Positions 30,396 to 37,271 of a stretch of 37,271 bases of DNA are shown piece after piece. Both the position numbers and the translations under genes were made by a program. Source of the DNA: an uncultured Lachnospiraceae bacterium. GTDB lineage: Bacteria > Bacillota > Clostridia > Lachnospirales > Lachnospiraceae. Numbering within the stretch: the stretch's first letter is position 1; each line of letters begins with the position of its first letter. The notes beneath the pieces were generated by a model that was not told where the DNA came from, did no database searches, and saw nothing but the letters and a program-made list of their open reading frames with translations. The stretch is taken from the NCBI GenBank assembly GCA_910585635.1, contig CAJUFE010000045.1, positions 1 to 37,271 of the forward strand. The letters run 5' to 3'.

Positions 30396-32396
30396 ATGGA
30401 ACACAAAACAGAAAAAGCCTCCCGGGCTGGCACCGTCAGGCGAGGCTTGGGCATCACAGAAAAGCTGGTATCCGCCATTGTCGTGAGTGTGGTGATCGCC
30501 GTGGCGATCCTGTTCGCAGTCGTTTATTTCCAGATGTCACACGCATTGCTGGACAAAAGCGAGGATCTGCTGCAGACTACGACGGACCGCACCCTCCAGG
30601 AGACCAGAGCCTGGATGAACAGCACGCTGACCATGCTGGAGACCCAGCGCGATACCATCGAGTACGAGGACATGGAGGTCCCGGCTATGATGGACTATAT
30701 CCGACACACCGTGGATAAAAACGAGGCCTATCCCGCCGGCTTGTATGTAGCGCTGACGGACGGCTCCCTGTACCACGCCACCTTTGTGCCCGGACCTGAT
30801 TTTGACTCTACGGCAAAGAGCTGGTATCAGGATGGGCTCCAGTCGGACGCGTTCATCCTGGGGGATGTGTATTTTGACGAAGACAGCCAGTCCTATGTCG
30901 TAGGCGCCTCCGGTGTGCTGAAGACCTCCGACGGAGCTGTACGAGGCGTAGCGGCAGCGGATGTCTATCTGGATTCGATCTCTAAGATCGTGAGCAACGT
31001 TCAGATCGAGGATACCGGCGGCATCTTTCTGGTGGATACCCGGACGGGCACCATCATCGGCCACCGTGACAAAGAGATCACCGGACAAAAGCTGGAGGAG
31101 CTGGAGGAGGGCATGTACGTGTATGCCAACCAGCAGATCTCTGGCGGAAAAACGGGGCTGTCCCTCTATGAGGATACATATATCCAGGTAGCGCAGGTCC
31201 CGGACAGCGACTGGACCGCTGTGGCGTATGTGTCCCGGGGAGAAGTCCTGCGTGAACTGCACCAGCTGACAGCCAGCATGCTGACCGTAGCTGTCCTGGC
31301 CGTGCTGGTCTTGATCCTCCTGGTGGTGATCCAGGTCCGCCGTGTCATCGGCCGCCCGGTCAAGGAACTGAGTCTTGTCGCTACCCGGATCGCCCAGGGC
31401 GAGCTGGACCAGTCCATCCGCTATCAGTCCAGCGACGAGCTGGGTGTGCTGGCCAGCGACTTCAACCAGGTCACCCTCCGGCTCCGGGAATATGTCGCCT
31501 ATATCCAGGAGATCTCCGAAAAGCTGCGGTCGATCGCGGCAGGAGATCTGGCCTTTACCCTGGAACATGAATACACCGGTGAATTTGAAAAGATCAAGAT
31601 CGCTCTGGACGAGATATCCTATTCGCTGAACGGTACTATGGGCCAGCTGCGCTCTTCGTCCAGAGATGTGGCCGCCGGCGCCGAACAGGTCTCTACCGGA
31701 GCCACTACCCTGTCCCAAGGTTCTACGGAACAGGCCGCCGAAGTGGAGACTCTGGCCGGACATATGAACGCTGTATCGGAAAGTGTCCACAATATCTCCA
31801 AAGGAGCCCAGAGAGCCAGCCTCATCTCCCAGGATGTCAAAAGCGGGCTTTTGTCCAGCAAGGATAAGATGCAGAACATGACCGTAGTGATCCAGCGGAT
31901 CAGCGACCGGTCCACAGAGATCCATAAGATCGTCAAGACGATCGAGGACATCGCCTTCCAGACGAACATCCTGGCCCTGAACGCTGCTGTGGAGGCCGCC
32001 CGGGCCGGGGCTGCCGGAAAGGGGTTCGCCGTGGTCGCAGACGAGGTCCGCGCCCTGGCCGGCAAGTCTTCCTCTGCCGCCAAGGAGACCACGGTCCTGC
32101 TGAGCCAGACAGTAGATTCCATGGAGGAAGGTGTCCGTGCCGCTCAGGATACGGCCGATTCCATCCTAAAAGTGGTCGATCTGGCAGATGAGATGAACAA
32201 GCTCCTTGACGGCATCGCCGATTACACCAGGCAGCAGGATGCCAATGCCACCGAGATCACCCGGGGGATCGAACAGATCTCCACGGTCGTACAGACCAAT
32301 GTCTCCACGGCAGAGGCCAGCGCCGCTGCCAGCGAACAGCTGGCCGGTCAGGCCGCCATGCTCCGGGAGCTGGTCGCTAAATTCCGGCTGCGGTGA
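30396..32396 (+). CDS. methyl-accepting chemotaxis protein
   Basis: About 666 aa. TM1 is at about residues 25-48, followed by a periplasmic-side dCache-type sensor (about 50-285; RTLQETRAWMNSTLTMLETQ, then GVAAADVYLDSISKIV). TM2 is at about 295-318, then a HAMP domain (RRVIGRPVKELSLVATRIAQ). The cytoplasmic signalling domain carries the tip motif IEDIAFQTNILALNAAVEAA and GKGFAVVADEVRALAGKSS. It senses a small ligand and controls CheA; it lacks a C-terminal CheR-binding pentapeptide. The start at 30396 has AGGGAG seven bases upstream; ATG 30390 is too close. No other chemotaxis gene is near. Confidence 0.93.
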   Translation: MEHKTEKASRAGTVRRGLGITEKLVSAIVVSVVIAVAILFAVVYFQMSHALLDKSEDLLQTTTDRTLQETRAWMNSTLTMLETQRDTIEYEDMEVPAMMDYIRHTVDKNEAYPAGLYVALTDGSLYHATFVPGPDFDSTAKSWYQDGLQSDAFILGDVYFDEDSQSYVVGASGVLKTSDGAVRGVAAADVYLDSISKIVSNVQIEDTGGIFLVDTRTGTIIGHRDKEITGQKLEELEEGMYVYANQQISGGKTGLSLYEDTYIQVAQVPDSDWTAVAYVSRGEVLRELHQLTASMLTVAVLAVLVLILLVVIQVRRVIGRPVKELSLVATRIAQGELDQSIRYQSSDELGVLASDFNQVTLRLREYVAYIQEISEKLRSIAAGDLAFTLEHEYTGEFEKIKIALDEISYSLNGTMGQLRSSSRDVAAGAEQVSTGATTLSQGSTEQAAEVETLAGHMNAVSESVHNISKGAQRASLISQDVKSGLLSSKDKMQNMTVVIQRISDRSTEIHKIVKTIEDIAFQTNILALNAAVEAARAGAAGKGFAVVADEVRALAGKSSSAAKETTVLLSQTVDSMEEGVRAAQDTADSILKVVDLADEMNKLLDGIADYTRQQDANATEITRGIEQISTVVQTNVSTAEASAAASEQLAGQAAMLRELVAKFRLR

Positions 32397-32887
32397 TCAT
32401 GGCGCTGCCATATCCTATATACGGACTGAGGCTGCTCCCACATCCCCCGCACCGCTCCCTAAAATGGGGTACATACAATGCCCCTTTGGGGATTTCCATC
32501 CCCCACCCGTCGAGCTCTTTTCCGGCACGGCTCATCCCGGACTTGAAGGCCATCCGGCTCTGGACTGCTTTCTTAGGCATGTGGTACATCCTGCCGTCCT
32601 TGATGAAACGCGTCCCCGTCTCGATAAAACAGAAGGTGATATCCCAGGCCTCACATTCCCGGCGCAGCCCCTTCACCCACTCAAAGTCGCAGGGCCTCGC
32701 GCCGTCATAGTTCTCCCCGCCACAGATGACCTGCTGGATCTGGCCGCATCCCAGATACTTTTCCAGGCTCATCGGCCCGATCAGGGGCGCACACATGATC
32801 CCCTTGTGCTTGAAGGGGAGGTCCAGCAGGATCGAGATGCGCTCATCCGCCCTCTTTTGGTTTTCACAGGTGACGTTAAAGAAGATT
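32377..32887 (-). pseudogene. DUF5131 family protein, 5'-truncated
   Basis: The frame codes for the C-terminal part of a DUF5131 (phage Gp37-like) protein: FNVTCENQKRADERISILLD, LPFKHKGIMCAPLIGPMSLE, then ICGGENYDGARPCDFEWVKG and the zinc-type RERCGGCGS. The part before FNVTCENQ is missing; similarity stops near 32887, where the sequence changes to unrelated, and an in-frame stop lies just beyond (near 32908). The ATG at 32796 is internal to the domain. The 3' end overlaps the chemoreceptor stop by 20 bp. Normal family members are about 200-300 aa. Confidence 0.72.
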
Positions 32888-32975
32888 GCTGAATTTATCA
32901 GCGGTCAGAGGTCGGCTCCGCAGGACGCACATACATGGTCTTTCGACTACATATAGAAGTGCGCCCTTTCGTTCC

Positions 32976-33170
32976 TCAAGGGATTTTGCCGTTTCCGGCT
33001 CCTTCGCTTTTCTCCCCGCCCTCCGTTTCGTCCCTCCAGCGGGAACGCTTGGAAAGATACTTCGGGCGCTCAATTACAACTGCCCGAAAGCTCTGCTTGC
33101 AGGGGTGGCGGCATTTCCGGCACAATTCGTTATAAACAGCCAACCCGAAAGAATTTATGGATTGGCTGTA
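32976..33170 (-). pseudogene. Cys-rich small protein or remnant
   Basis: A 64-codon open frame without a usable ATG carries LCRKCRHPCKQSFRAVVIER, a three-Cys motif, followed by a basic tail (PKYLSKRSRWRDETEGGEKS). The composition looks coding rather than random, and it sits between the truncated DUF5131 gene and an AlbA_2 pseudogene, so it may be the end of a mobile-element gene. Family not identified. Confidence 0.35.
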
Positions 33171-33240
33171 TCAAGCAGAGCGATATTATTTTGAGGTTGT
33201 CTGACCATTAAATTTAAGTGTTATTCTATTGAAACTTTAA

Positions 33241-34587
33241 TTACAAGATAATCCATTTTCCCTTTTGACTGGAACCTTCTCGCTTAATTACTCCAGATTT
33301 TTTCATAGACTCCATATAATACTTCACCGTACTATACTTCTCTCCAATAATATCGGCAATTTTTTTCTGAGACAACATAGGTTCCGTCTCGATCACTTTC
33401 AAAATACGAGTCGTCACAGAATTATCATCATCTTGGTTAGTTTTGTTAGTAGCTTGGTTAGTACCTTGGTCAGTGTGACTAACCAAGCTCTTGAACATAA
33501 CCATAATGTCCTCACGCTTAATCGTATATTCCGGCATAGGATTTCCGGCTTCCTTGCAACTGTCTTTGATTTTTTCAATTCCACGTCCCCATGCCTCAAT
33601 AAAACCGGCTCTGAAAAACGTATTCGCAATCAACGGATTATATGGTCTTGACCGATGCTTCCCCATCAGATCGTCAAGTGTCCAATCTTCCGGGAAAATG
33701 CAATCATTCGCAATATAAAGCCTATCTGCATACACGCTAATTTGTATAGGAATCAATGCTCCATAAAATTTGTGTGCGATAGCGTTAAAAACAGCCTCCC
33801 TGATCGCATCCTTGGGGAAAGGATAGGTTTCTACCCTCGTTACTCCCCTGTAAGAAATATCTGCTTTCAAATATTTTGTAAAAATGAGATCAACTACTCT
33901 ATCTGCTTGTGATATTAGCGAACCATGAATTTCATCCTGATACCGCAATTCAGAATCCGATTCAAAATATCCAATCTTAACATAGGCTCCAGGTATCCAC
34001 TTTTCCGGATTATGATGAAAAAGTAAAATAGCAGCCCTTTTCAGTTGGCCATTTTCAAGCAAATTAAGGCTGTCAAGCAGTTGTTCGTTTGTGGCATCAA
34101 CATCTTTCCGATCCATTCTCCTACTGAGAATTGCTTGTTCCCGAAAAATATCAAAGCTATCATTTCTCAAATCCTGCACTGTTGCACTCTGGATCGGCAC
34201 ACTGTCCCACGTAATTCCAGTCTTTTGTAACAGAAATTAATCAAGAGCCTGCCCCTTTAACTGTTGTTTGGTGCTACCGCTCCGATAGTGATATTCTCCC
34301 TTATAATTAACAGGATAACTGTTCGGATTCACACAAATTTCAATGTAGTCCTTTCCATCTTCTGTCCGCAAATTCGCATCCACAATTATGCCAAGAACAT
34401 CTCGGACTTTATTCGGAATATCCTCCATCAGCTTTTTGCTATCTTGCACACCAATCACTGTACCATCATCACTTGTGCCAATATAGATTTTACCGCCTTG
34501 GGCATTCGCAAAGCCGCATATCCATTTGAGATATTCGTCCCGCCAAGATTCTTTCCATTCAACATTTTGGCTTTCTGCCACCGACAT
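33241..34587 (-). pseudogene. AlbA_2/schlafen-type ATP-binding protein, interrupted by in-frame TAA
   Basis: Two frames in the same phase (34587-34237 and 33241-34200 with its upstream 12 codons) form one protein of about 448 codons. The N-terminal AlbA_2 domain shows VEWKESWRDEYLKWICGFAN and GGKIYIGTSDDGTVIGVQ. The middle resembles the ATPase-like C-terminal half of the family (PKDAIREAVFNAIAHKFYG, then NTFFRAGFIEAWGRGIEKI). A C-terminal winged helix follows (MLSQKKIADIIGEKYSTVKY). The TAA at 34237-34239 sits in QALD-stop-FLLQKTG, where family members usually have a residue such as Glu, so GAA to TAA is likely. AAGGAGG precedes the ATG. A poly-Thr/Gln linker (TNQATNKTNQ) is present. Confidence 0.78.
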
Positions 34588-34595
34588 ACACCTCC

Positions 34596-34727
34596 TTAGG
34601 TATTCCCTTCCGCAATGTCTCGTGTAATGCTAAAATATGACAATACATCAAGAATTTCTTTATCGGTACATTCATAGTCTCCTTCTTTAAACTTATTTAA
34701 AGAAATAATAGACTTAGCAATCCAATG
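34596..34727 (-). pseudogene. C-terminal gene fragment upstream of the AlbA_2 gene
   Basis: A 43-codon frame with no start codon (closed by TGA at 34728-34730) ends KEILDVLSYFSITRDIAEGN and a TAA at 34596-34598 that overlaps the AAGGAGG of the AlbA_2 gene. The codon pattern looks like real coding sequence, and the tight spacing suggests it was once the upstream gene of the same operon. The 5' part is lost. Family not recognised. Confidence 0.4.
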
Positions 34728-34756
34728 TCATTAAGATAATCGTTTTTATGACTAAG

Positions 34757-34802
34757 AAAAAAGCCCACCTACCTAATACAAAACAAACAGGTGGACTTTT
34801 TT
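34757..34802 (-). terminator. intrinsic terminator
   Basis: On the minus strand a 14-bp stem (AAAAAAGTCCACCT with its partner, one G-T pair) and an 18-nt loop end in six T. It lies 214 bp downstream of the lipoprotein gene on that strand. Confidence 0.75.
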
Positions 34803-34930
34803 CCATGCTTTCATAGATTTCCATTTTTGATTCTAAAATTCCTTGCAAAATAAGAATTTCAAAAGAGTTAAAGCGTAACAAACACAAACTATAAGCCAAA
34901 CGCTAATTTTTTCTTTAATTGTCCTTAGAT

Positions 34931-34952
34931 TACATGGTGCTAGCACCATGTA
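34931..34952. promoter_or_regulatory. 22-bp perfect palindrome
   Basis: A fully self-complementary 22-bp sequence centred on GGTGCTAGCACC, with no spacer, lies in the intergenic region 34803-35015. It looks like an operator or a cruciform, with no obvious T-run. The rest of this intergenic stretch shows nothing else I can support. Confidence 0.6.
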
Positions 34953-35015
34953 TAAAAGAACATTAACAAGGAATATATCAATTTGCCACTACCCTAATAA
35001 CAAATATGAAAGTTG

Positions 35016-35858
35016 TCATTTAGTTGTAGTTACTTCAGTTGCAAAAATCTTGCTACATAATTGAAAATATTCATCATAAGATATTTCCGTTCCGTTCAAT
35101 GTATATTTTTCTTTACCCTCCACATTATCTTCATCAACAAGTTCTTCATGAAAATTGATTTCTGAAACTAAATTATCTGCCCCTTCAAATTTTTCCATAT
35201 GGTATGCTTCATATCCTGCATACATTCTGTTGCTGTACATAATCCATGTGGAGCCATTATAAAAAACATAAGAAAGCACAAGAGAATCACCCTCTCCCAC
35301 AGCAAATTCATAGACCTTATTATTGCGTACATCAAGGTATATGCCACCATAAGGTCCGCAAATAATCAGTTCATTTTCTCCATCATTGTCAAGATCGACC
35401 CTTTCACCAATGGAATAGGAATCCCATTCACCAGAATCCATATCTAAATCGGTAATATAGAATGCCGAATCCTCGGAACTGATTGCACTTATTGAGCCGT
35501 TGATAAACAAATCTAGTAATTCTTCTGTTGTCATTTCTGTGTCTATATTTTCACTCGTTTCTACATTGGATTTTTCTACACCAATAGTTTTGTCTTCTTC
35601 CGTTTCTAAATTCATACTTTCAACTGTCTGCATGCTGCTTTCTTGCTGATTTACAGAAGATTCATCTGCATTTACAGTTTCATCTTCTTTTATTTCCAAA
35701 TCTGTAGCTTCAACTGTCAGCACACTGCTTTCTTGCTGATTTACAGAAGATTCATCCGTATTCACAACTTCATCTCCTGTTGCTTGTCCACAAGCAACAA
35801 CATTTAATGCTGTCAGAAAAACGCATACCAATATTACTATCTTTTTACATCTGTTCAT
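35016..35858 (-). CDS. lipoprotein with tandem acidic repeats
   Basis: A 280-aa protein. Its lipoprotein signal peptide (MNRCKKIVILVCVFLTALNV, lipobox ending VVAC) predicts surface anchoring. Two adjacent ~31-residue repeats follow, each with DESSVNQQESS and acidic residues. The C-terminal ~160 residues include VDLDNDGENELIICGPYGG, resembling FG-GAP/EF-hand-like calcium segments in secreted proteins. The function is unknown. The start at 35858 has CGGAGGG seven bases upstream. A sigma-A promoter lies at 35930-35958. The gene is AT-rich compared with the left part of the window, fitting recent acquisition. Confidence 0.72.
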   Translation of the reverse strand: MNRCKKIVILVCVFLTALNVVACGQATGDEVVNTDESSVNQQESSVLTVEATDLEIKEDETVNADESSVNQQESSMQTVESMNLETEEDKTIGVEKSNVETSENIDTEMTTEELLDLFINGSISAISSEDSAFYITDLDMDSGEWDSYSIGERVDLDNDGENELIICGPYGGIYLDVRNNKVYEFAVGEGDSLVLSYVFYNGSTWIMYSNRMYAGYEAYHMEKFEGADNLVSEINFHEELVDEDNVEGKEKYTLNGTEISYDEYFQLCSKIFATEVTTTK

Positions 35859-35929
35859 ATACATACCCTCCGATAAATCACTGCTAGAATTTTTCGGCAA
35901 ATCACTTTGTCTATATCTTTCACGTTTTA

Positions 35930-35958
35930 GTTATACCACTCTTACCCTCTGTTTTCAA
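35930..35958 (-). promoter_or_regulatory. sigma-A promoter of the lipoprotein gene
   Basis: On the minus strand TTGAAA (35958-35953) and TATAAC (35935-35930) are separated by 17 bp. Confidence 0.65.
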
Positions 35959-36075
35959 CCATAAAATACAAGGCGTAACAACCGCCGCACCCCACATTTG
36001 TTATCGTTCCAACGACTTCTCAATCGTAGTTGCCATTTCATATCGCCCCTCCTGCCAATCCCTCGAATTATTCTC

Positions 36076-36180
36076 ACAAACACCGATTTGTTTATTCCCA
36101 ATCCCATTCCTGAACGATTCAGAAAAAACACTGAATTGTTCAGGAATGGGATTGGCAAATTTTCCTAAAAATCGGTTTGT
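36076..36180. repeat. 105-nt inverted repeat (25-bp core stem)
   Basis: Core arms 36098-36122 and 36131-36155 are complementary apart from one G-T pair, around an 8-nt A-rich loop. Outer arms (ACAAA...CCGATTT and AAATCGGTTTGT) also pair with a 2-nt bulge. The size and terminal pairing resemble a MITE or a transposon-end remnant. No gene is seen in 35960-36577. Confidence 0.7.
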
Positions 36181-36209
36181 CGGTATTGGGAGTGGCTTTT
36201 TCTCGTTGT

Positions 36210-36253
36210 TTTTCCATGGTTTTCCGGCTTATGCCAGAGAAAACCATGGAAAA
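36210..36253. repeat. 15-bp perfect inverted repeat
   Basis: TTTTCCATGGTTTTC (36210-36224) pairs with 36239-36253. The loop itself contains GGC-TTAT-GCC, giving a two-level hairpin. Confidence 0.75.
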
Positions 36254-36387
36254 CATCGTCTCCCTATCATAAACAACAGTTACAATTATAGGGGAGATTA
36301 TGGAATTTTACGTTCTTTTTATGGTCAACAGCATAAAAATAGGACGTGGAAATTTAGAGATTCTCAATTTTCCATAGATTTCTCCCT

Positions 36388-36428
36388 AAAATCGCTATAT
36401 AAGAGCGTACTTGTTATATAGCGATTTT
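36388..36428. repeat. 15-bp perfect inverted repeat
   Basis: AAAATCGCTATATAA (36388-36402) pairs with 36414-36428 around an 11-nt loop. It lies upstream of the transposase 3' side and has no T-run after it. Confidence 0.75.
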
Positions 36429-36542
36429 CTACTTTCCTATTGCCTGACCTTTGTAAACAAAGGAATTTTGGGTTATATTCGCAGAACATGTTATATAATT
36501 TCTATGCGTCCCCCATTCAGTATGGGCGTTAAGTTATGAAAA

Positions 36543-36571
36543 GGGAAGGAAAGACTTAAATCTTCCTTCCC
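36543..36571. terminator. hairpin at the transposase 3' end
   Basis: GGGAAGGAAAGA pairs with TCTTCCTTCCC (one bulge), immediately downstream of the transposase stop on the minus strand. It is probably the element's terminator or part of the IS end. Confidence 0.5.
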
Positions 36572-36577
36572 TCCAGG

Positions 36578-37271
36578 TTATGATGACACCCGGTATGTAA
36601 AGCCCGCAAAGCCCTTGGCTTTCAAGTTCCGTTTGTTTTGTCTGTCTGGTCTGACCGGCACGGTATGCCGTCCGATTTCCTCTAACAGCTTCTCATAGTC
36701 CGCACCTTCCGTCCTGAAATATTCCCGGCACAATGCCGCTGCCATCTTAAAATTAACACGGTACGCATGACTCCCTTCTTCCGGCTGCCGTATAACCGCT
36801 TCACGGGCTATACGGCTTGTAAAGTTAAACATGGTCATTGCCGCATACACTTCCTGCTCCGCAAAACAGTCGCTTTTGCCGTGCAGATTTACAAGCCCCA
36901 TGGTATATTTCAAATCCCGGAAACTGGATTCAATCCCCCAGCGTAAATGGTACAGCTCCCGGATATCCTCCAGAGTAAACGTATTTGGAAGAGATGTGGC
37001 TATCGTCTCAAACACACCACTGTCCAGTTGGAACCGGACAATCCTCAGACACATGGGATACGGACTGGGAAAATCCCAACGTCCCCGGCGTGTTTTGCTC
37101 CCTTCTTTGCTGTTTTTCGGCACTTGAAGGAAGATATGTTTCTTCCGTTTATCCTCTTTCGTCTGCGTGGTGCTGACGGTAAAACGGATAACGGTATCAA
37201 GTTCCAACATAGGGAGACGTGCCACTTCCCTCATTGCGGAACGGTTATTCTTTATACGGATTAAAAAATCC
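36578..37271 (-). mobile_element. IS4-family DDE transposase, 5' part outside the window
   Basis: 231 codons are visible; the frame stays open to the right edge (it reads DFLIRIKNNRSAMREVARLP from the border), so the gene starts beyond the window and the ATG at 37234 is internal. The IS4 signature Y-x2-R-x3-E-x6-K is clear in YHLRWGIESSFRDLKY, with the catalytic Glu. This C-terminal catalytic part looks intact. The IS end on this side should lie between 36430 and 36577, but I cannot fix it without the other end. Confidence 0.85.

Noticed and set aside
30537..31925. 462-codon minus-strand frame inside the chemoreceptor gene
   Set aside because: It is an antisense shadow of a GC-rich coding gene; the plus-strand frame has all MCP domains.
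19..33010. Shared motif CGTTCCTCAAGGG at about 18-30 and 32970-32982
   Set aside because: Only about 13 bp match clearly, with some looser similarity around; too short to claim a dispersed element without a genome search.
34714..34899. 61-codon minus-strand frame
   Set aside because: It spans the intrinsic terminator at 34757-34802 and has no ribosome site; treated as chance.

Overview
The window looks like chromosome from a Gram-positive anaerobe of the Clostridia, most likely Lachnospiraceae. This is inferred from gene content: late anaerobic cobalamin genes, an UgpABE-type sugar ABC operon with an AraC regulator, prfB with a UGA frameshift, and strong AGGAGG-type ribosome sites. By eye, most of 1-32.9 kb is GC-rich. 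About 9.6-15.1 kb is somewhat less so, and 33.2-37.3 kb is clearly AT-rich.

Layout. (1) 0-4.3 kb: a DUF4190-type membrane protein with a long Pro/Gly/Gln repeat tract, then a minus-strand run of prfB, homoserine dehydrogenase and a DUF2752 protein. (2) 4.3-9.6 kb: a carbohydrate ABC transporter operon whose first permease is cut by an in-frame TAG, plus a sugar isomerase-like TIM barrel, with a divergent AraC regulator. (3) 9.57-15.2 kb: a compact cassette. An HxlR regulator is divergent from a minus-strand operon holding a Cys-rich ACGX-repeat peptide, a radical SAM/SPASM maturase, an MDR oxidoreductase, a flavin/ferredoxin-type protein, a zinc macrodomain and a class M sirtuin (SirTM). One side is bounded by an intact tRNA-Gln(CTG). 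The other side carries a 58-nt degenerate copy of that tRNA's 3' end and terminator, which is the topology of a tRNA-integrated island. (4) 15.2-25.7 kb: cobalamin assembly genes (cbiB, cobS, a CobU-like paralogue, cobU, cobT), upp, and an Hsp70 (HscC-like) / giant TPR protein pair inside the cob operon. (5) 26-32.4 kb: a second AraC regulator, an NSS transporter, a zinc-ribbon protein, a WYL regulator and a chemoreceptor. (6) 32.4-37.3 kb: a decayed accessory region with a truncated DUF5131 gene, a Cys-rich remnant, an AlbA_2 ATP-binding gene with an in-frame TAA, a repeat-bearing lipoprotein, a cluster of long inverted repeats, and an IS4-type transposase running off the right edge.

The most interesting system is the cassette at 9.6-15.1 kb. 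It links a radical-SAM-modified Cys-repeat peptide (RiPP) to an ADP-ribosylation writer/eraser pair and redox proteins, under what appears to be a dedicated HxlR operator, and it sits between tRNA-derived direct repeats. The RiPP class and the SirTM/macrodomain pair are each known. Their combination in one tRNA-bounded unit is what deserves checking.
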